64,000 nt of DNA from JAUXJB01 sp965226855 (lineage in GTDB: Bacteria > Myxococcota_A > UBA9160 > SZUA-336), in the NCBI GenBank assembly GCA_965226855.1, contig CBDDEE010000031.1:372001-436000 (forward strand), read 5' to 3'. Shown one piece after another: positions 15,911 to 26,638 of the stretch (position 1 is its first letter; the number at the start of each line of letters is the position of its first letter). The position numbers and the translations under genes were made by a program. A model generated the notes under the pieces. That model saw only the letters and a program-made list of their open reading frames with translations. It did no database searches and had not been told where the DNA came from.

Positions 15911-17101
15911 TCAACGCTCGCCCTCCTTCGGCTCGAGCTCCAGCGTATCAGAGGTCGCTCCCGTCTCCTCTCCGGGGAGTTCGAGCTCGGGATCGAGCCA
16001 GCGCAAGATCCTCGGGTTCTCGTCGCGGGCATAAGTGTGCGACAGGTCGGCGATCTCCCGATAAACCAGGTCGGCCCCTGCGGCGCTGAGCTGGTCTCGC
16101 GTCATCCGCGCGACATCGATGGGGAACATCCAGTCCAGTCTGCCGTGCACCACGTAGACAGGTTTGGCCGCCGCGCGCTGGATGTTGCCGTTCAGCAGGT
16201 TCAGCGGATGAAAGACGCCCGAGAGCGGAGCCAGATGAGTGTAGGGCGCGTCCTCCATCAATCCCGCGAGCAGCGCGTAGGTCGCGCCATCGGACATGCC
16301 GGTCAGCAGGACCTTCTCCGCGTCGACGTTCCAGCGCTCCATCACGTGGAGCACGTAGGCTTTCAACGGCTCCGCATCGATATCCTCCGTCCCCATGATG
16401 GACCAGGTGCGATCGCGCGCGGTCGGCGAGAGCACGATGAAGCCGCGACTCCGAGCCTCGCGCAGCCAGGTCCACAGGAAGTCCCGCCCATGGCCGCTGC
16501 CACCGTGCAGCGCCACCACCAGGGGCCAGCTCCGGGAGGCCTTCCAGTACTCCGGCACATAGAGCGAGAATCCCCCGCGCTCGTCGTGCTTGTTCGCGTA
16601 GTGGAGCGTGCCAACGCTCGACTCGGGGTCGGGGTCCAGCGTGGCCACGCGGATCGTCTCCAGCAGGTCCTCCGAGCCTCGGACGGGCTCCTCCAGAAAG
16701 AACTGGCTTACCGGTCTGAGCCAGGAGTGAAGCGGATACAGCGCCTCCTGCGCACTGATCTGACGTCGGAGCGAGCGGAAGCGTTGGAACATGGCCTGCG
16801 GGTCGGACGTGTCGTCGAGGAAGCCAGCGAGGCCGGCGAGCGTCTGCTCGGCCGCGCGCTCGAGCGGCTCCTTCAGTTCCTCCAGATCTCCCGCCAACTC
16901 GCTGGCGCGGAACTCCTCCAAGCTGCCCTGCAGCCGCTCGCGAAAAGGGGCGAGCCCGTCCGCCAGCGCTTCGAGATGGGTGGGGTGCAGATGCCTTTGC
17001 GCGCGACCAATGGCTTCGAGTGTGGTGAGGAGCGTGGGCACCAGCGCCTCCAACGCATCGAACGTCGCCTTGTCACCACTCACCATGCTGAAGAGTAGCA
17101 T
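15911..17101 (-). CDS. Alpha/beta hydrolase (phospholipase/carboxylesterase or dienelactone-hydrolase-like)
   Basis: The 396-residue protein has a helical N-terminal region of about 165 residues rich in Glu/Leu, then an alpha/beta hydrolase domain. The oxyanion segment is VVALHGGSGHG, the nucleophile elbow is LTGMSDGATY (Ser within G-x-S-x-G), the acid is in HGRLDWMFP, and the histidine is in IADLSHTYARD. The arrangement resembles bacterial phospholipase/carboxylesterase-type enzymes that act as secreted or cytoplasmic esterases. No signal peptide is evident. The start may be ATG 17101 or ATG 17086; neither has a strong ribosome site. The extra N-terminal domain is unusual and unassigned. Confidence 0.78.
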   Translation of the reverse strand: MLLFSMVSGDKATFDALEALVPTLLTTLEAIGRAQRHLHPTHLEALADGLAPFRERLQGSLEEFRASELAGDLEELKEPLERAAEQTLAGLAGFLDDTSDPQAMFQRFRSLRRQISAQEALYPLHSWLRPVSQFFLEEPVRGSEDLLETIRVATLDPDPESSVGTLHYANKHDERGGFSLYVPEYWKASRSWPLVVALHGGSGHGRDFLWTWLREARSRGFIVLSPTARDRTWSIMGTEDIDAEPLKAYVLHVMERWNVDAEKVLLTGMSDGATYALLAGLMEDAPYTHLAPLSGVFHPLNLLNGNIQRAAAKPVYVVHGRLDWMFPIDVARMTRDQLSAAGADLVYREIADLSHTYARDENPRILRWLDPELELPGEETGATSDTLELEPKEGER

Positions 17102-17406
17102 GCAACAGCGCCACTCGTAGACAGATCAGGTTACGTGCTACGAGTCGCTGCGTTCCGACTGAGAGCTTGCGCGGCCGCATAGGCTGCGTGGTCGACACAG
17201 CTGTGGATCAGTCCGCGCTCGATCTTAACCATAAAAGTTTGACTCACATGAACACGCTGGGAGTAAGATTGGGGTCCAAAGTAGGGATCATGGCAGCCTA
17301 CCCCTCCCGCCTCCTGCTGACCGGCTTGCGCGATTGGCCGTTCCCCCCAGCCGCCGTGCGACGATCCTGTCATCCCTCTGGTCACCGTATCCAAACCAGT
17401 GACATA
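17102..17406. other. Intergenic region upstream of the secreted-protein operon
   Basis: About 300 bp between the divergent hydrolase and the cohesin-like gene. No convincing gene is seen. It holds a 29-bp stretch shared with the DUF6151-like gene at 36.6 kb, here read on the minus strand as GLIHSCVDHAA before losing similarity. It must also contain the promoter of the 17.4-27 kb operon. Confidence 0.5.
17186..17214 (-). repeat. 29-bp fragment identical to part of the DUF6151-like gene
   Basis: Identical over 29 bp to 36571-36599. On the minus strand both encode GLIHSCVDHAA. Here similarity ends at once on the 3' side (AYAAAQALSRN instead of DGRSRDEALG), so it looks like a relic of a second copy. 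Confidence 0.6.
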
Positions 17407-18081
17407 TTGACGAGAATCGCGCTCCTCCTCGTTTGCATTCTATTCGCCACAAGAGCGTCTGCCGCTCTCACCCTCCGCCTTGACCTTCCGGATCCTCCCT
17501 ACGCGGTAGGCGAATTGCTGCTTGCCGACGTCGTCGTGGAGGGCGTGCCGCCGCCAGGGCTGGCCAACTTCCAGTTCGACCTGCTTTTTGACCCCGCTGT
17601 AGTAAACCTCACGAATCCGAACGAGGACTTCCGCGGCGATGGGATCGCAGCCTTCGCGCCCCTCGGCGACAACGCCTTCTGCACCGTGGTCCACGGGACG
17701 GCGACGTGCGAGGACCCGATCTGGTTCCTCAAGTCGACGGGTCGCAGCGCTCTGGGAACGGACATCATCAACAATCCGGCGGGCTGGATCGCAGTCGCCT
17801 ATGCAACCACTGGGGCACCGGCTCCTCCGGAAGGGAGCGGTGTTCTGGCCCTGATCGAGATCAGCCTGGTCGGGGAGGGCATGACGGACATCGTCTTCGA
17901 CAACGTGATCCTGGGCGACGCCCAGGACGTCCCGATGGCCTTCCCCATCGACGGGATCGAAGGGGCGACCCTCTCTGTCCCCGAGCCCGACGCGGGCTTG
18001 CTCGGGTCGGTCGCACTCGCGTTGGTCTTCGGCTGCCGACTGTGCAATCGCCGCCGCGCGACACTCGGTGTACACGCATGA
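17407..18081 (+). CDS. Secreted cohesin-like protein with PEP-CTERM sorting signal
   Basis: The protein has a signal peptide (TRIALLLVCILFATRASA), then about 165 residues resembling a cohesin domain: LRLDLPDPPYAVGELLLADVVV, FQFDLLFDPAVVNL, a G-S-G-V-L-ALIEISL strand, and TDIVFDNVILGD. It ends with a PEP-CTERM tail: VPEPDAG, a hydrophobic LLGSVALALVFG segment and a basic CNRRR end. Such proteins are processed by an exosortase at the inner membrane and reach the surface. The start is uncertain: TTG 17407 places the signal peptide first, while ATGs at 17248 and 17290 would give an unusually long leader. Its stop overlaps the next ATG (ATGA), so it is coupled to the dockerin gene, a possible binding partner. 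Confidence 0.75.
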   Translation: MTRIALLLVCILFATRASAALTLRLDLPDPPYAVGELLLADVVVEGVPPPGLANFQFDLLFDPAVVNLTNPNEDFRGDGIAAFAPLGDNAFCTVVHGTATCEDPIWFLKSTGRSALGTDIINNPAGWIAVAYATTGAPAPPEGSGVLALIEISLVGEGMTDIVFDNVILGDAQDVPMAFPIDGIEGATLSVPEPDAGLLGSVALALVFGCRLCNRRRATLGVHA

Positions 18082-18948
18082 CTCGGTCGCCGAGATGGGA
18101 TTCGATCCGTCCCACCCTCACTGGCACACTGCTCGCCCTGCTGGCGGTTGCGTCTGGCGTATCGGCAGAAATTTCCGACCTGCAGTTCACGGACGTCACG
18201 ACACGCGCGTTCTCGGTGATCTGGGCCTCGGACGAGGCTGTGGTCGACGCCAGCGTGAGAGTGTTCGACGACGCGCCCGGCTCGAGCGAGATCATAGGGG
18301 TATTCGACATCTCTCTCGACAGCGAGCGCTATCCGCCAGCATTCGACAACGGGGTCGTGCGGATCACCGTGGCAGGGCTGGCTGCCGACACGTGCGTCTA
18401 CGTGCAGACCCAGATGACGACCGCGTCGGGGGACTTCACCTTCCCCACTACCCCGCCGTTCCTCGAGGTCTGCACCGCGGTGGCCACGCTCGTGGCCGAT
18501 GACTCGGGAGCCCCGATGGCGAACGATCTGCTTCGCTTCGAGGTGTTCGAGCCCGATGGAGCCCAGCCTGCGGCGGGGGCGCTCCTGATTATCAAGGCGC
18601 CCCAGGCAGAGTACGGATTGAGCGCCTTTGTGGGCGAAGGCTTCGCGCCGGCCGAGGCCGTGATCAACCTGAACAACTTCTTCGATCTCGGGGACGGTCA
18701 GAGCTCGCTGATCCAGTCCGGCGAAATCCTGTCGATCACGGAGTTCCGGGGTCGGATTTGCTCCGGTCTCCAGGACCACATCGTGCGCCGGTCGCGTGTG
18801 GCTCCGGTGCACGAGGAATTTGCCGAGTTGGGGGGAGCGATCACAGAGCTCGAAGATCCCGGCACCTGCGCTTCGCTGGACCCGGTCTGCGACCAGGAAG
18901 TGAACAGCCTCGATGTCCAGCTCGTACTCAACGGACTCAGTCGCTTAG

Positions 18949-20219
18949 CAGGCTGCGGAGAAAGTGACTGGGTTGGGCGGGACGCCTCTGACGGGAGGCG
19001 TGCCGAGCAGGGAGAGGGATCGCCGTTCCCGGTACGAACCGGTTCGGTGTCGCACGGGTAGATCTTGCGGGATCATGAGCTATGTCGCCTCCAACAGGTT
19101 GCGGATACGGACCAGGTTGTAGGCCGCAGCAGTGAAGGTGAAGACCCAGCCGACCCGATCCGTGCCCCGGTGCCGGGTCTTGCGCATCAAGCCCACCGTC
19201 TTCATCCAGCCAAACACCTCCTCCACCCGTTTGCGGAAGCGCTGGCTCACCTCGTAGCCCGGGTGTCCTGTGGTCCTTCGATCGATCGCGCTTCGGCGGT
19301 TCGTCGTGTTCTGTGCCACGTGCGGGGTAACGCTCCAGGCCCGAAGCGCCTGCACAAAGCTCTTGGCGTCGTAGCCCTTGTCTCCAGCCAGGGTGATCCG
19401 GCGAGCGCCCCCCAGACCCAGCACCATCTCGAGAGCCGCTTCGCGCTCCGCATACCCCGACGCCTGAGTGAGCTTCGCCGCCACCACCAGGCCGTTGCGG
19501 TTCTCCGTCACGACGTGTCCCTGATACGCGAGCCGCGCGCCCTGGCCCCTCATCCCCGCCAGTCGGGCGTCCGGATCCGTCCTCGACGCATGCGTCTGGT
19601 TGCTCCGCTTCTCGCCCCGGAAGTTGACCGTCGGGTTGCCCGGGTCGTCATCGTCCCTGCGCTTCTCGTCCTTGCGCACGAAGCTCTTCTGGCTCGCCCA
19701 CGCCTCGATCAGCGTCCCGTCCACCGTGAAGTGCTCCGATGACACCAACCCCTCCGACTCCGCCTGCGCCAGCACCGCCTCGAAGAAATGCTGAGCGATC
19801 TCGCCCTTCAGCAGCCGTTCCCGATTCTTGGTGAACACCGTCGCGCTGAACACCTCATCGTCCAGCTCCAGGCCCACGAACCAGCGGTAGAGCAGGTTGT
19901 AGTCGATCTGCTCGATCAGCTGGCGCTCGCTCCGGATCGTGTACAGCACCTGCAACAGCAGCGCCCGCAACAGCTGCTCCGGCGGGACCGACGGTCGGCC
20001 GACCCCTTTGGCGTAGATACCATCGAAGCGTCGCGACAGCTGCTCCAGCGCCGCGTCCACCAGTCGCCGGATCGCTCGAAGCGGATGGTCCTCGGGAATC
20101 CGGGACTCCAGCGATACGTAGCTGAAGATCCCACCCTGGAGCGTCTGCGGTCCTCTCACATCTCCCCCTTGGGGCTTCCCTCAAAGGTACCCTTCGATGA
20201 GGAGTTTTTCAGCAGCCTG
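18949..20219 (-). mobile_element. IS5-family insertion sequence, copy 1 (1,271 bp)
   Basis: Ends are CAGGCTGC with imperfect inverted repeats (CAGGCTGCGGAGAAAG left, CAGGCTGCTGAAAAACT right). The element is bounded by 4-bp duplications TTAG at 18945-18948 and 20220-20223, which fits the YTAR target of IS5-type elements. It holds one transposase gene on the minus strand. It is almost identical to the copy at 45619-46888, which lies in the opposite orientation. Confidence 0.92.
19080..20159 (-). CDS. IS5-family transposase
   Basis: The 359-residue DDE transposase is intact: an N-terminal DUF772-like helix-turn-helix region (GRPSVPPEQLLRALLLQVLYT), the first catalytic Asp in HFTVDGTLIEAWASQKSF, the second in LAGDKGYDAKSF, and the Glu in RVEEVFGWMKTVG followed by the R/K residues of the Y-(2)-R region. 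It differs from the second copy at about nine residues, so both copies look potentially active. The start has a GGGGGAGATGTG context just inside the element's right end. Confidence 0.93.
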   Translation of the reverse strand: MRGPQTLQGGIFSYVSLESRIPEDHPLRAIRRLVDAALEQLSRRFDGIYAKGVGRPSVPPEQLLRALLLQVLYTIRSERQLIEQIDYNLLYRWFVGLELDDEVFSATVFTKNRERLLKGEIAQHFFEAVLAQAESEGLVSSEHFTVDGTLIEAWASQKSFVRKDEKRRDDDDPGNPTVNFRGEKRSNQTHASRTDPDARLAGMRGQGARLAYQGHVVTENRNGLVVAAKLTQASGYAEREAALEMVLGLGGARRITLAGDKGYDAKSFVQALRAWSVTPHVAQNTTNRRSAIDRRTTGHPGYEVSQRFRKRVEEVFGWMKTVGLMRKTRHRGTDRVGWVFTFTAAAYNLVRIRNLLEAT

Positions 20220-20336
20220 TTAGGTGAGTGCGGCTACAACTCCGATCTCGACGTGGTTCCAGACGGCGAGATCGACATACTTGACGGGCAGGCGATCCTC
20301 AATCGGCTAGGCAGCGCCGCCCCTGCAAGTCCCTGA

Positions 20337-23300
20337 GTGGGAGGCGTGTTCTCTCGCCGCGAGCAGTTCCCTAGCGCCGGCCTACGGGCCCGGCTGCTGC
20401 GAGCCTGCGTGGCGCTCGTCCTCACGACCGCCTCCCAGGCGGGGGCTCTCGACGCGGATGTCCTCCTCCAGGAGAGCCTCAACCTGTGCACCTACCCGGT
20501 GATCCCTCCTCCTGGTTTCGCATGCTCCGAGCTCGCCACGAGCTCCGGGGCCAGCTCGATCCTGCGCCTGGACGCGGACTCGCAGACCTTCGAACTCTGT
20601 GATGCGGGGCGGAACGACTTCCCGATCCTCGAGGGCGAGGCGTACGTCGTGTACATGCCAGGCGCGGCGGCCCTGCCGGTGAGCGGAGACCGGAGTTGTC
20701 CGGTCGTCGACCTCGCTGTCGGCGTGAACCTGGTGGGCTTCCCGAGTCCTCCCGCGGGAGGCGGTTGTTACGACCTGCTCCTGGCCCTGGGCGATGAGAG
20801 CGCGGTAGCGAGCGTCCAACGCTTCGACGCCGCAACGGGTCGTTTCGATGCGTGCTCCTACGGCTACGGTCCTGAGGGAAGCTCGCCCGGGGGGGTCGAC
20901 TTTCCACTCGGGCCACAGGCCGGGTACCTGGTCGCTCTGCACCAAGCCGTTTCGGAGTTCGAGCTCAACGACGTCGGACTGTGTGCGGGAGTGAACCGCG
21001 CTCCGCTGGCGGATGCGGGACCCAATCAGGTCGTCCTCAACGGTGAGACCGTGACGCTCGATGGAAGCGCGTCGAAGGACCCCGACGACGACCCGCTTAC
21101 GTTCTCCTGGTCGGTCGTCAGTGTCCCGGCGGGGAGCGCGGTTCCCCCCCTGAATACCGGCATCGCGAGCCCTTCCTTCGTTCCGGACGTGGGCCTCTAC
21201 ACTTTCGAGCTCGTCGTGAACGACGGTACCGAAGACGGCGTTTCGGACGAGGTCGAGATCTTTGGCGACGCTGATTCCGACTCGGACGGCACCATCGATT
21301 CGCTCGATTGCGCGCCAGAAGACCCACTGATCCCGGGCGCCGAGGAAATCTGTGGGAACGACCTGGACGACGACTGCTCTGGCGTCGTCGACGACCTGGA
21401 CAGCGACGCAGACGGCTTCGTCGCCTTCGCTTGTCGCGGTACAGACCTCGACGACAGCAATCCGGCAGTGAACCCCGACGCCGTCGAGATCTGCGCGGAC
21501 GGGCTGGACAACGACAGCAACGGCCTGATGGACGCGGCCGACCCCGTCTGCGGCCCGAAATGCGAGCAGGACGGCGATGGATACGCCGCCGCGGACTGCG
21601 GTGGATCGGACGCGGATGACTCCGACGCCAGCGTGTTCCCGGGGGCTCCCGAGCTCTGCGACTTCCTCGACAACGACCAGGACGGATGGGTCGACGAAGG
21701 CTGCAATCCGGGCCAAGCCGTCTTCGGCCCCGAGAACGTCACCTTGCTATCGGGCAGCAGCGCGCGCTTCACCGTGCTCGACGATCTCGGGCGCGAGATC
21801 AGCTGGCAGTTCAGCGCCTCGGCCGGTGCCATCAGCCCGTTGGCGGCGAGCCCGACGGTCGCGATCTACACCGCCCCCCCGGTCGATGTGACGACGGTCG
21901 TCAGACTCACGGCTGAGGATCCGGACGACCCGAGCACCTTCGACTTGGTCGACGTGGTCGTGGAGCCACTCACGGGAGGCGTAGTGGGCATCACGCCCGC
22001 GGTCGCCACAGTCGGCCTTGCGCGGGATGAGCGCTTCCAGGCGTCGCTGAGCGTCGGCGCAGGGACGTTCCCGATCCGGGGCGGCTTCTGGAGCGTGAAC
22101 GGAGCGCCAGGGGGCAGCAGCGAGTTTGGTAGCATCGACTCCGGAGGTCTCTACGCGGCGCCCACGGAAATGCCTCTACCCCTCCCGGCTACCATCCAGG
22201 TAGAGTTCGCCTTCTCGCGCGACGGACCGGTCGAGGCGACCGCGCAGGTCAGGCTCGCGGAACTCGACCTCTCCCCGGAGACCATCACCGGTATCTTCCC
22301 CGGTCTAGCCGGGTTCATCTCGGCACAGCTGGTCCTCTCGGACGCTACCACCCCCTTTATTCTCCCCAGCGATCTGCTTCTGGTCTCCGACAACGAGTTC
22401 GTGGCAACGGTCGACGCCAACGGTCTGGTGAGCGCTGGGGATCAGATAGGGCGCGCGGTCGTCCAGGGCACGGACCCTGTGAGCGGTGCCTGGGACTCGG
22501 TGGTCGTGTACTCGCGCTCGAACGCGAGCCTCTCGATCCACATCATCCCGTACCGCGACGACTTCCCGTTCATGGCAGGCCTCCCCGGACCCGGGCCCGG
22601 CACGGTCGAGTACACGCGTCCCGGTGCGAGCGTCACGATCGAGGCAATCGTGACGCCCGTGCGCGGTCAAAACGCCGGGGACGAGTACAGCGCGCAGTTC
22701 GGCGGAGTAGTCGAGGTCAAGGGCGACGGCGTAAACGTCGTGGACTACGCCAACGGCGACGAGCCGGCCGACCCCAGCAATCTGGTGGCCTACGTCGAGC
22801 GCAACTCCGGCTTCGTGACAATCGGAGGGCGCGACGGTCAGGGCACGATCACGGTGACCTACGACGATGGCTTCTTCCCGCCGCGCACGGCTGTGCTCAA
22901 CGTGGTCTTCACGAGGCCGGAGCTGGAGATCACGGTGACCCCCGTGGGCGGTGAGCCTGGCGATCCGATCCTCGTCACCGATCTCATCGAGGTCGACGTT
23001 CAGCTGACGAATCCGGGCTTACTGAGCTCTTACCTTACTGAGACCCCTCTGAGGGTCATCGCGGGGGGAGGAGAGAAGTTCTTCGTGGCCTATAGCCGGA
23101 ACGCCGGATCGGGCGTGGCGGCCGATCCGGGGGTGAACAATCTGTACGTGGAGACGGACGCGTTCATTCTCTCGGCGGCCGCCACGAACGACAAGCGGCA
23201 CGAGGCGGTGGTGGGAAACCGGCCCGAGTCCGTCGTGCAGTTCCGCATCTCGCCCCGGCGCGACGGGGACTTCCGCTTCGCGGTGCAGGTGGCCAACGAT

Positions 23301-26300
23301 CCTGGCCACCCCGGAGGGGAGGCCGTCTTCACGGTGGAGAAGCCGAAGCTCGTGTCGCAGAATTGTCTGGTTGAGCCAACGGCCGCGGCGGACGGGTCCG
23401 GCCGGGCCATCGCGAATACCTGGCCCCGCTTCAACGGTCAGGCGATCGTCGCGACCTGGGAAGATCGGGAGTGGAACGACTCGCCCTTCTGGACCGTGCT
23501 TCAGCCGGGCCAACCGCCCGACGAGTTCCCGTTCCTTGACCCCTTCGCGGTGCCGGACACATTCCGCGAGCCCGGGGACGTGACGCTCGGTCTCGCTATG
23601 CGGGACCGCCCAGAGTTCGCCACCGAAGATCTGACGGTACACGTGCTGGGGCCAGCGGAAGACAAGACCTTCCCGGCGATCGCCGCGGCCGGGCTCGAAC
23701 CCGTAACGGATAGCTTCGGCAACAACGTCCCCCCGGACAACCAGCTCGGCGGTCTGCAGATCAGTTTGCCGGGAGATGTCGCGTGGGCCATCGGCACTCC
23801 GGTCGACGTCGAGATACAGCTCTACAGCGCCACCGGCGAGCCGAAGCCGATCGGCCAGACCGTGGTCAAGGTGAGTCGCAGAACCGTTGGCATGGACGAC
23901 GAGCCGACGACGTTCCAGAGGGTGCTCCGCGTGACCGCCGCCAAGCTGCTCACCGGGCCCACGATCGATCCGCCCGACCCGGTCGAGGGCTCGCCCGACG
24001 GAAACAGGGTGGTCCGGTTCCAGGTGACGCCCCAAGGATTGCCTCCGGGGACGAGCGTGTTCGACGATCTCATCCTGCTCTTCGGGCTGGTAGAGACCAG
24101 CATCTTCAACGAGGCGTTCTTCATTCCAGGGCTCCCCGTCCAGACTGAGGACTACCTGGACGGCTTCTTCCAGGGTGTGACGACGGCGGCGCCCTTCGGA
24201 GTCGCCGACTACACCCGTCCCGAAGACGATGCCCTGTTCAAGCGCCAATGCGCGCGCCTCGCCGGCTTCGGCCTCGAGATCAAACCGCGCCAGATCGCAA
24301 TCGCATCGCAACGGCTGCGCGATTTACTGAGCGATCCCGGGACTCCCGAGGAACTCGAGAAACGCGCCCTCCTGCCGAGCGGCGTGGACGAGAAGGCACG
24401 CTTCGTCATCCGGAGTTCCGGTCCGCACTGGGACGCGGCACTCGAGACAGGACTCGTCAGCGCCGAGCTCGGACCCGGGCTGAACCTCGACTCTAGCAAG
24501 CCTACCGGCGACGGCGGGCTCGAGGTCGTCCTCGAGACCCAGGTCGACGCGGACGAGGGCTCCGTCGGCTGGCTCTTCACGTTCGGAGACGGAACCAAGT
24601 GGAGCGCCTTTGCCGAGGTATTCACGGCGAACCTCAAGGTCCCCGACGAACATCAAGACAAGAACCTCCCCCTGAACGGTCGTCACCACGACGCCCATCC
24701 GGTCGGAAGCCAGCTGTTCCGGGTCGAAACGGCCGGCTCGTTCACTGACAGGGCGGCCGACTCGTTCAGGGTCCCACGCCTCCAGCTCGAGCTGCGCCCG
24801 TCTCTCATGCCGGGGAGCGAGCTGTCTCCCGGCGTTCCGATCGACCAGCCGCTCGTAGGGTTCATGCGTGAGGCGGACGCCACCGGCCTCAGGGTGGTGA
24901 GCGGCCTCAAACAGGAACTCATCCTCAGCTCGGCCGACCCCGCCTTCCTTGTCTTCGGGAATACCACCGACCGGCGGCGCCTCGATCCCGAGACGCGGAG
25001 GCTGGGACCGCTCGGCGATCCGGACCTCCTGCCCGACTTCACGGGCAAGGGACTCGATACAGAGGTCCTGCTCGTGGGCGCCGGAGGGAACGTCGCCGAC
25101 GTGGTCTTCTTTACCGCCTACAACGTGCTGGCCAGGGTTGCGGATCCGGTCGCGCCTTCGAGCCTCGACCTGGGGTTCGACGGGCTGGCGGCGCGTGGCA
25201 TCCAGGCGACTTACGAGACCTACTCGGGTCTGCCCGACGTGCCCGGGAGCCAGCGCGTCAAAGTGAGCGTCGACAAGGAGGCGGGCTTTGACAACTTGCT
25301 CCCGGACGGCCGGCTGGTGGATAAGCGGAGCCCGATCAACTTCGTCTCCGGCGTACCGGACAGCTACTTCGGGGGTGTGCTCGATCAGTACTGGCTTCAC
25401 GAGGTGCGCCGCGGAGCAGGCGGGCCGGTGAACGTGCGCATCGGCCAGGACTTGCGCGTCGGAGCCTTCGACGGAGACCGACGCAGCGAGTGCGACGGGC
25501 GCCCCTTGACCGGAGAGGGACGGCGGACCCGGCGCTGCTTCGGGATCGAGCTCGACGGGGTGCTCTACGACCCCTCGATCTCGCCCGTCGACGAGCCCGC
25601 GAACGGCCCCGACCTGCTGAGACTCGAGGTCGTCCAGAAGTTGTTTGGCAGGGTCCCAAGACTGACCGACGACGAGCTCCTCCCCGACCAGGGGGGTACG
25701 TCGGGCGGGTTCGTGGAGCTCGACGCCTTCAACGCCGGGAGTCAGTTCGTCGTCTCGAAGACGCCCGGTCACGAGTTCCCGGGAGTGAACGCTGGGTACT
25801 TGATCCAGGGCGAACCCGAGGACCTCGTCTCGCCGATCACGGGTGGAGCCCAGGACGACGTCACCTCCGTCAACCTCAGGCGGGCAAAGACCGAGCGCCC
25901 GGGCGGGGTCGCGGGGGCAGCCATCCTCGAGGAGAAGACGCTCGGCCTCTTCCCCGAGCGCCGCAGGCTCATGCTGTTTGGGGGGGCAGAGGACCAATCC
26001 ACCGGAATCGAAACGGGCCCACGACCCAGTTCGAGTACCGCATCGAGACGGATCCCCCAGGCCTGGATCTGAAAGTCGAGGCGGGCCTCCTCATCAAGGA
26101 ACGTCCGCCGCAAGACCCGCTCGACGTATTTGCCCTCGTCGTCACGAGCCAAAGCACGGGCGACGAGGAGGAGATCAAGATCGTCCTGGATACGTTGGTC
26201 GACCTGACCGTTGACCTCGCGGCCGATGCAATCCTGGGTGCTGCGACCGGTGGCGGCTGGATCGCCCTATGCGCAGGAAAGAATAAGGCGCAGATCCTCG

Positions 26301-26638
26301 CCAACCTGGCCGGGAAGGTGGTCGGCGCCTCGGTGGGGGTATCAATCTCGCTGATAGAGAACGAGTACAACGAGAGCGGGACCTCGAAGGACGCCCTCTC
26401 GCGCCGAAGGTTCCGCTTCACCGATGCCCTGACGCGATCGGGAGTCGAAGTTGTCCCGGGCAGCGGCGTCAAGCTGTCCGCGTCGAGCTTCCTTGCGAAC
26501 AACCTGACCGATAAAGATATGGAGGAGGCAGGGGTTATCAGACTGCTCAATCCTTTCGGCAAGAACCAGAAAGGAAAGGCGAAGCGCAAGATCGGGAACC
26601 CGTTTCCGACCAACATCTGCGCGGTCGCCGCTTCATGA
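20337..26638 (+). CDS. Giant secreted protein with PKD and MopE-like metal-binding repeats (about 2,100 residues, one frameshift)
   Basis: A signal peptide (LLRACVALVLTTASQAGA) is followed by two related Cys-containing repeats (LNLCTYP ... ILRLDADSQTFELC and VNLVGFP ... VQRFDAATGRFDAC). Next come a PKD-type domain from N220 (DAGPNQVVLNGETVTLDGSA), and Asp-rich MopE-like repeats at about 311-456 (DLDDSNPAVNPDAVEICADG). Several Ig-like segments include a BIG2-like one near 640-725. The last ~1,300 residues are unrecognised. The main frame stops at 26072, but coherent protein (TTQFEYRIETDPPGLDLKVE) continues in another frame to 26638. One base lost in a G/C run near 26020 explains it. GTG 20337 directly follows the dockerin stop, and the end overlaps the next ATG. 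No anchor is obvious at the C-terminus. Confidence 0.8.

Larger units (their letters stand above)
18078..20336 (+). pseudogene. Secreted dockerin protein, split by an IS5-type element
   Basis: From ATG 18078 the protein has a signal peptide (LLALLAVASGVSA), a fibronectin III-like domain (DLQFTDVTTRAFSVIW ... TVAGLAADTCVYVQT), a second uncharacterised region, and a C-terminal dockerin. The element at 18949-20219 cuts the dockerin between its two calcium-loop repeats: DPVCDQEVNSLDVQLVLNGL on the left and NSDLDVVPDGEIDILDGQAI on the right. Removing the element and one TTAG duplication rejoins the frame exactly (SRLGECGYN), giving 327 residues. As it stands, the reading runs into the element and the second dockerin repeat is lost. 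The stop TGA at 20334 directly precedes the next gene's GTG. Confidence 0.85.

Noticed and set aside
24324..25997. A 557-codon open frame on the minus strand
   Set aside because: Antisense to the giant secreted protein, with no signal, domain or ribosome site.
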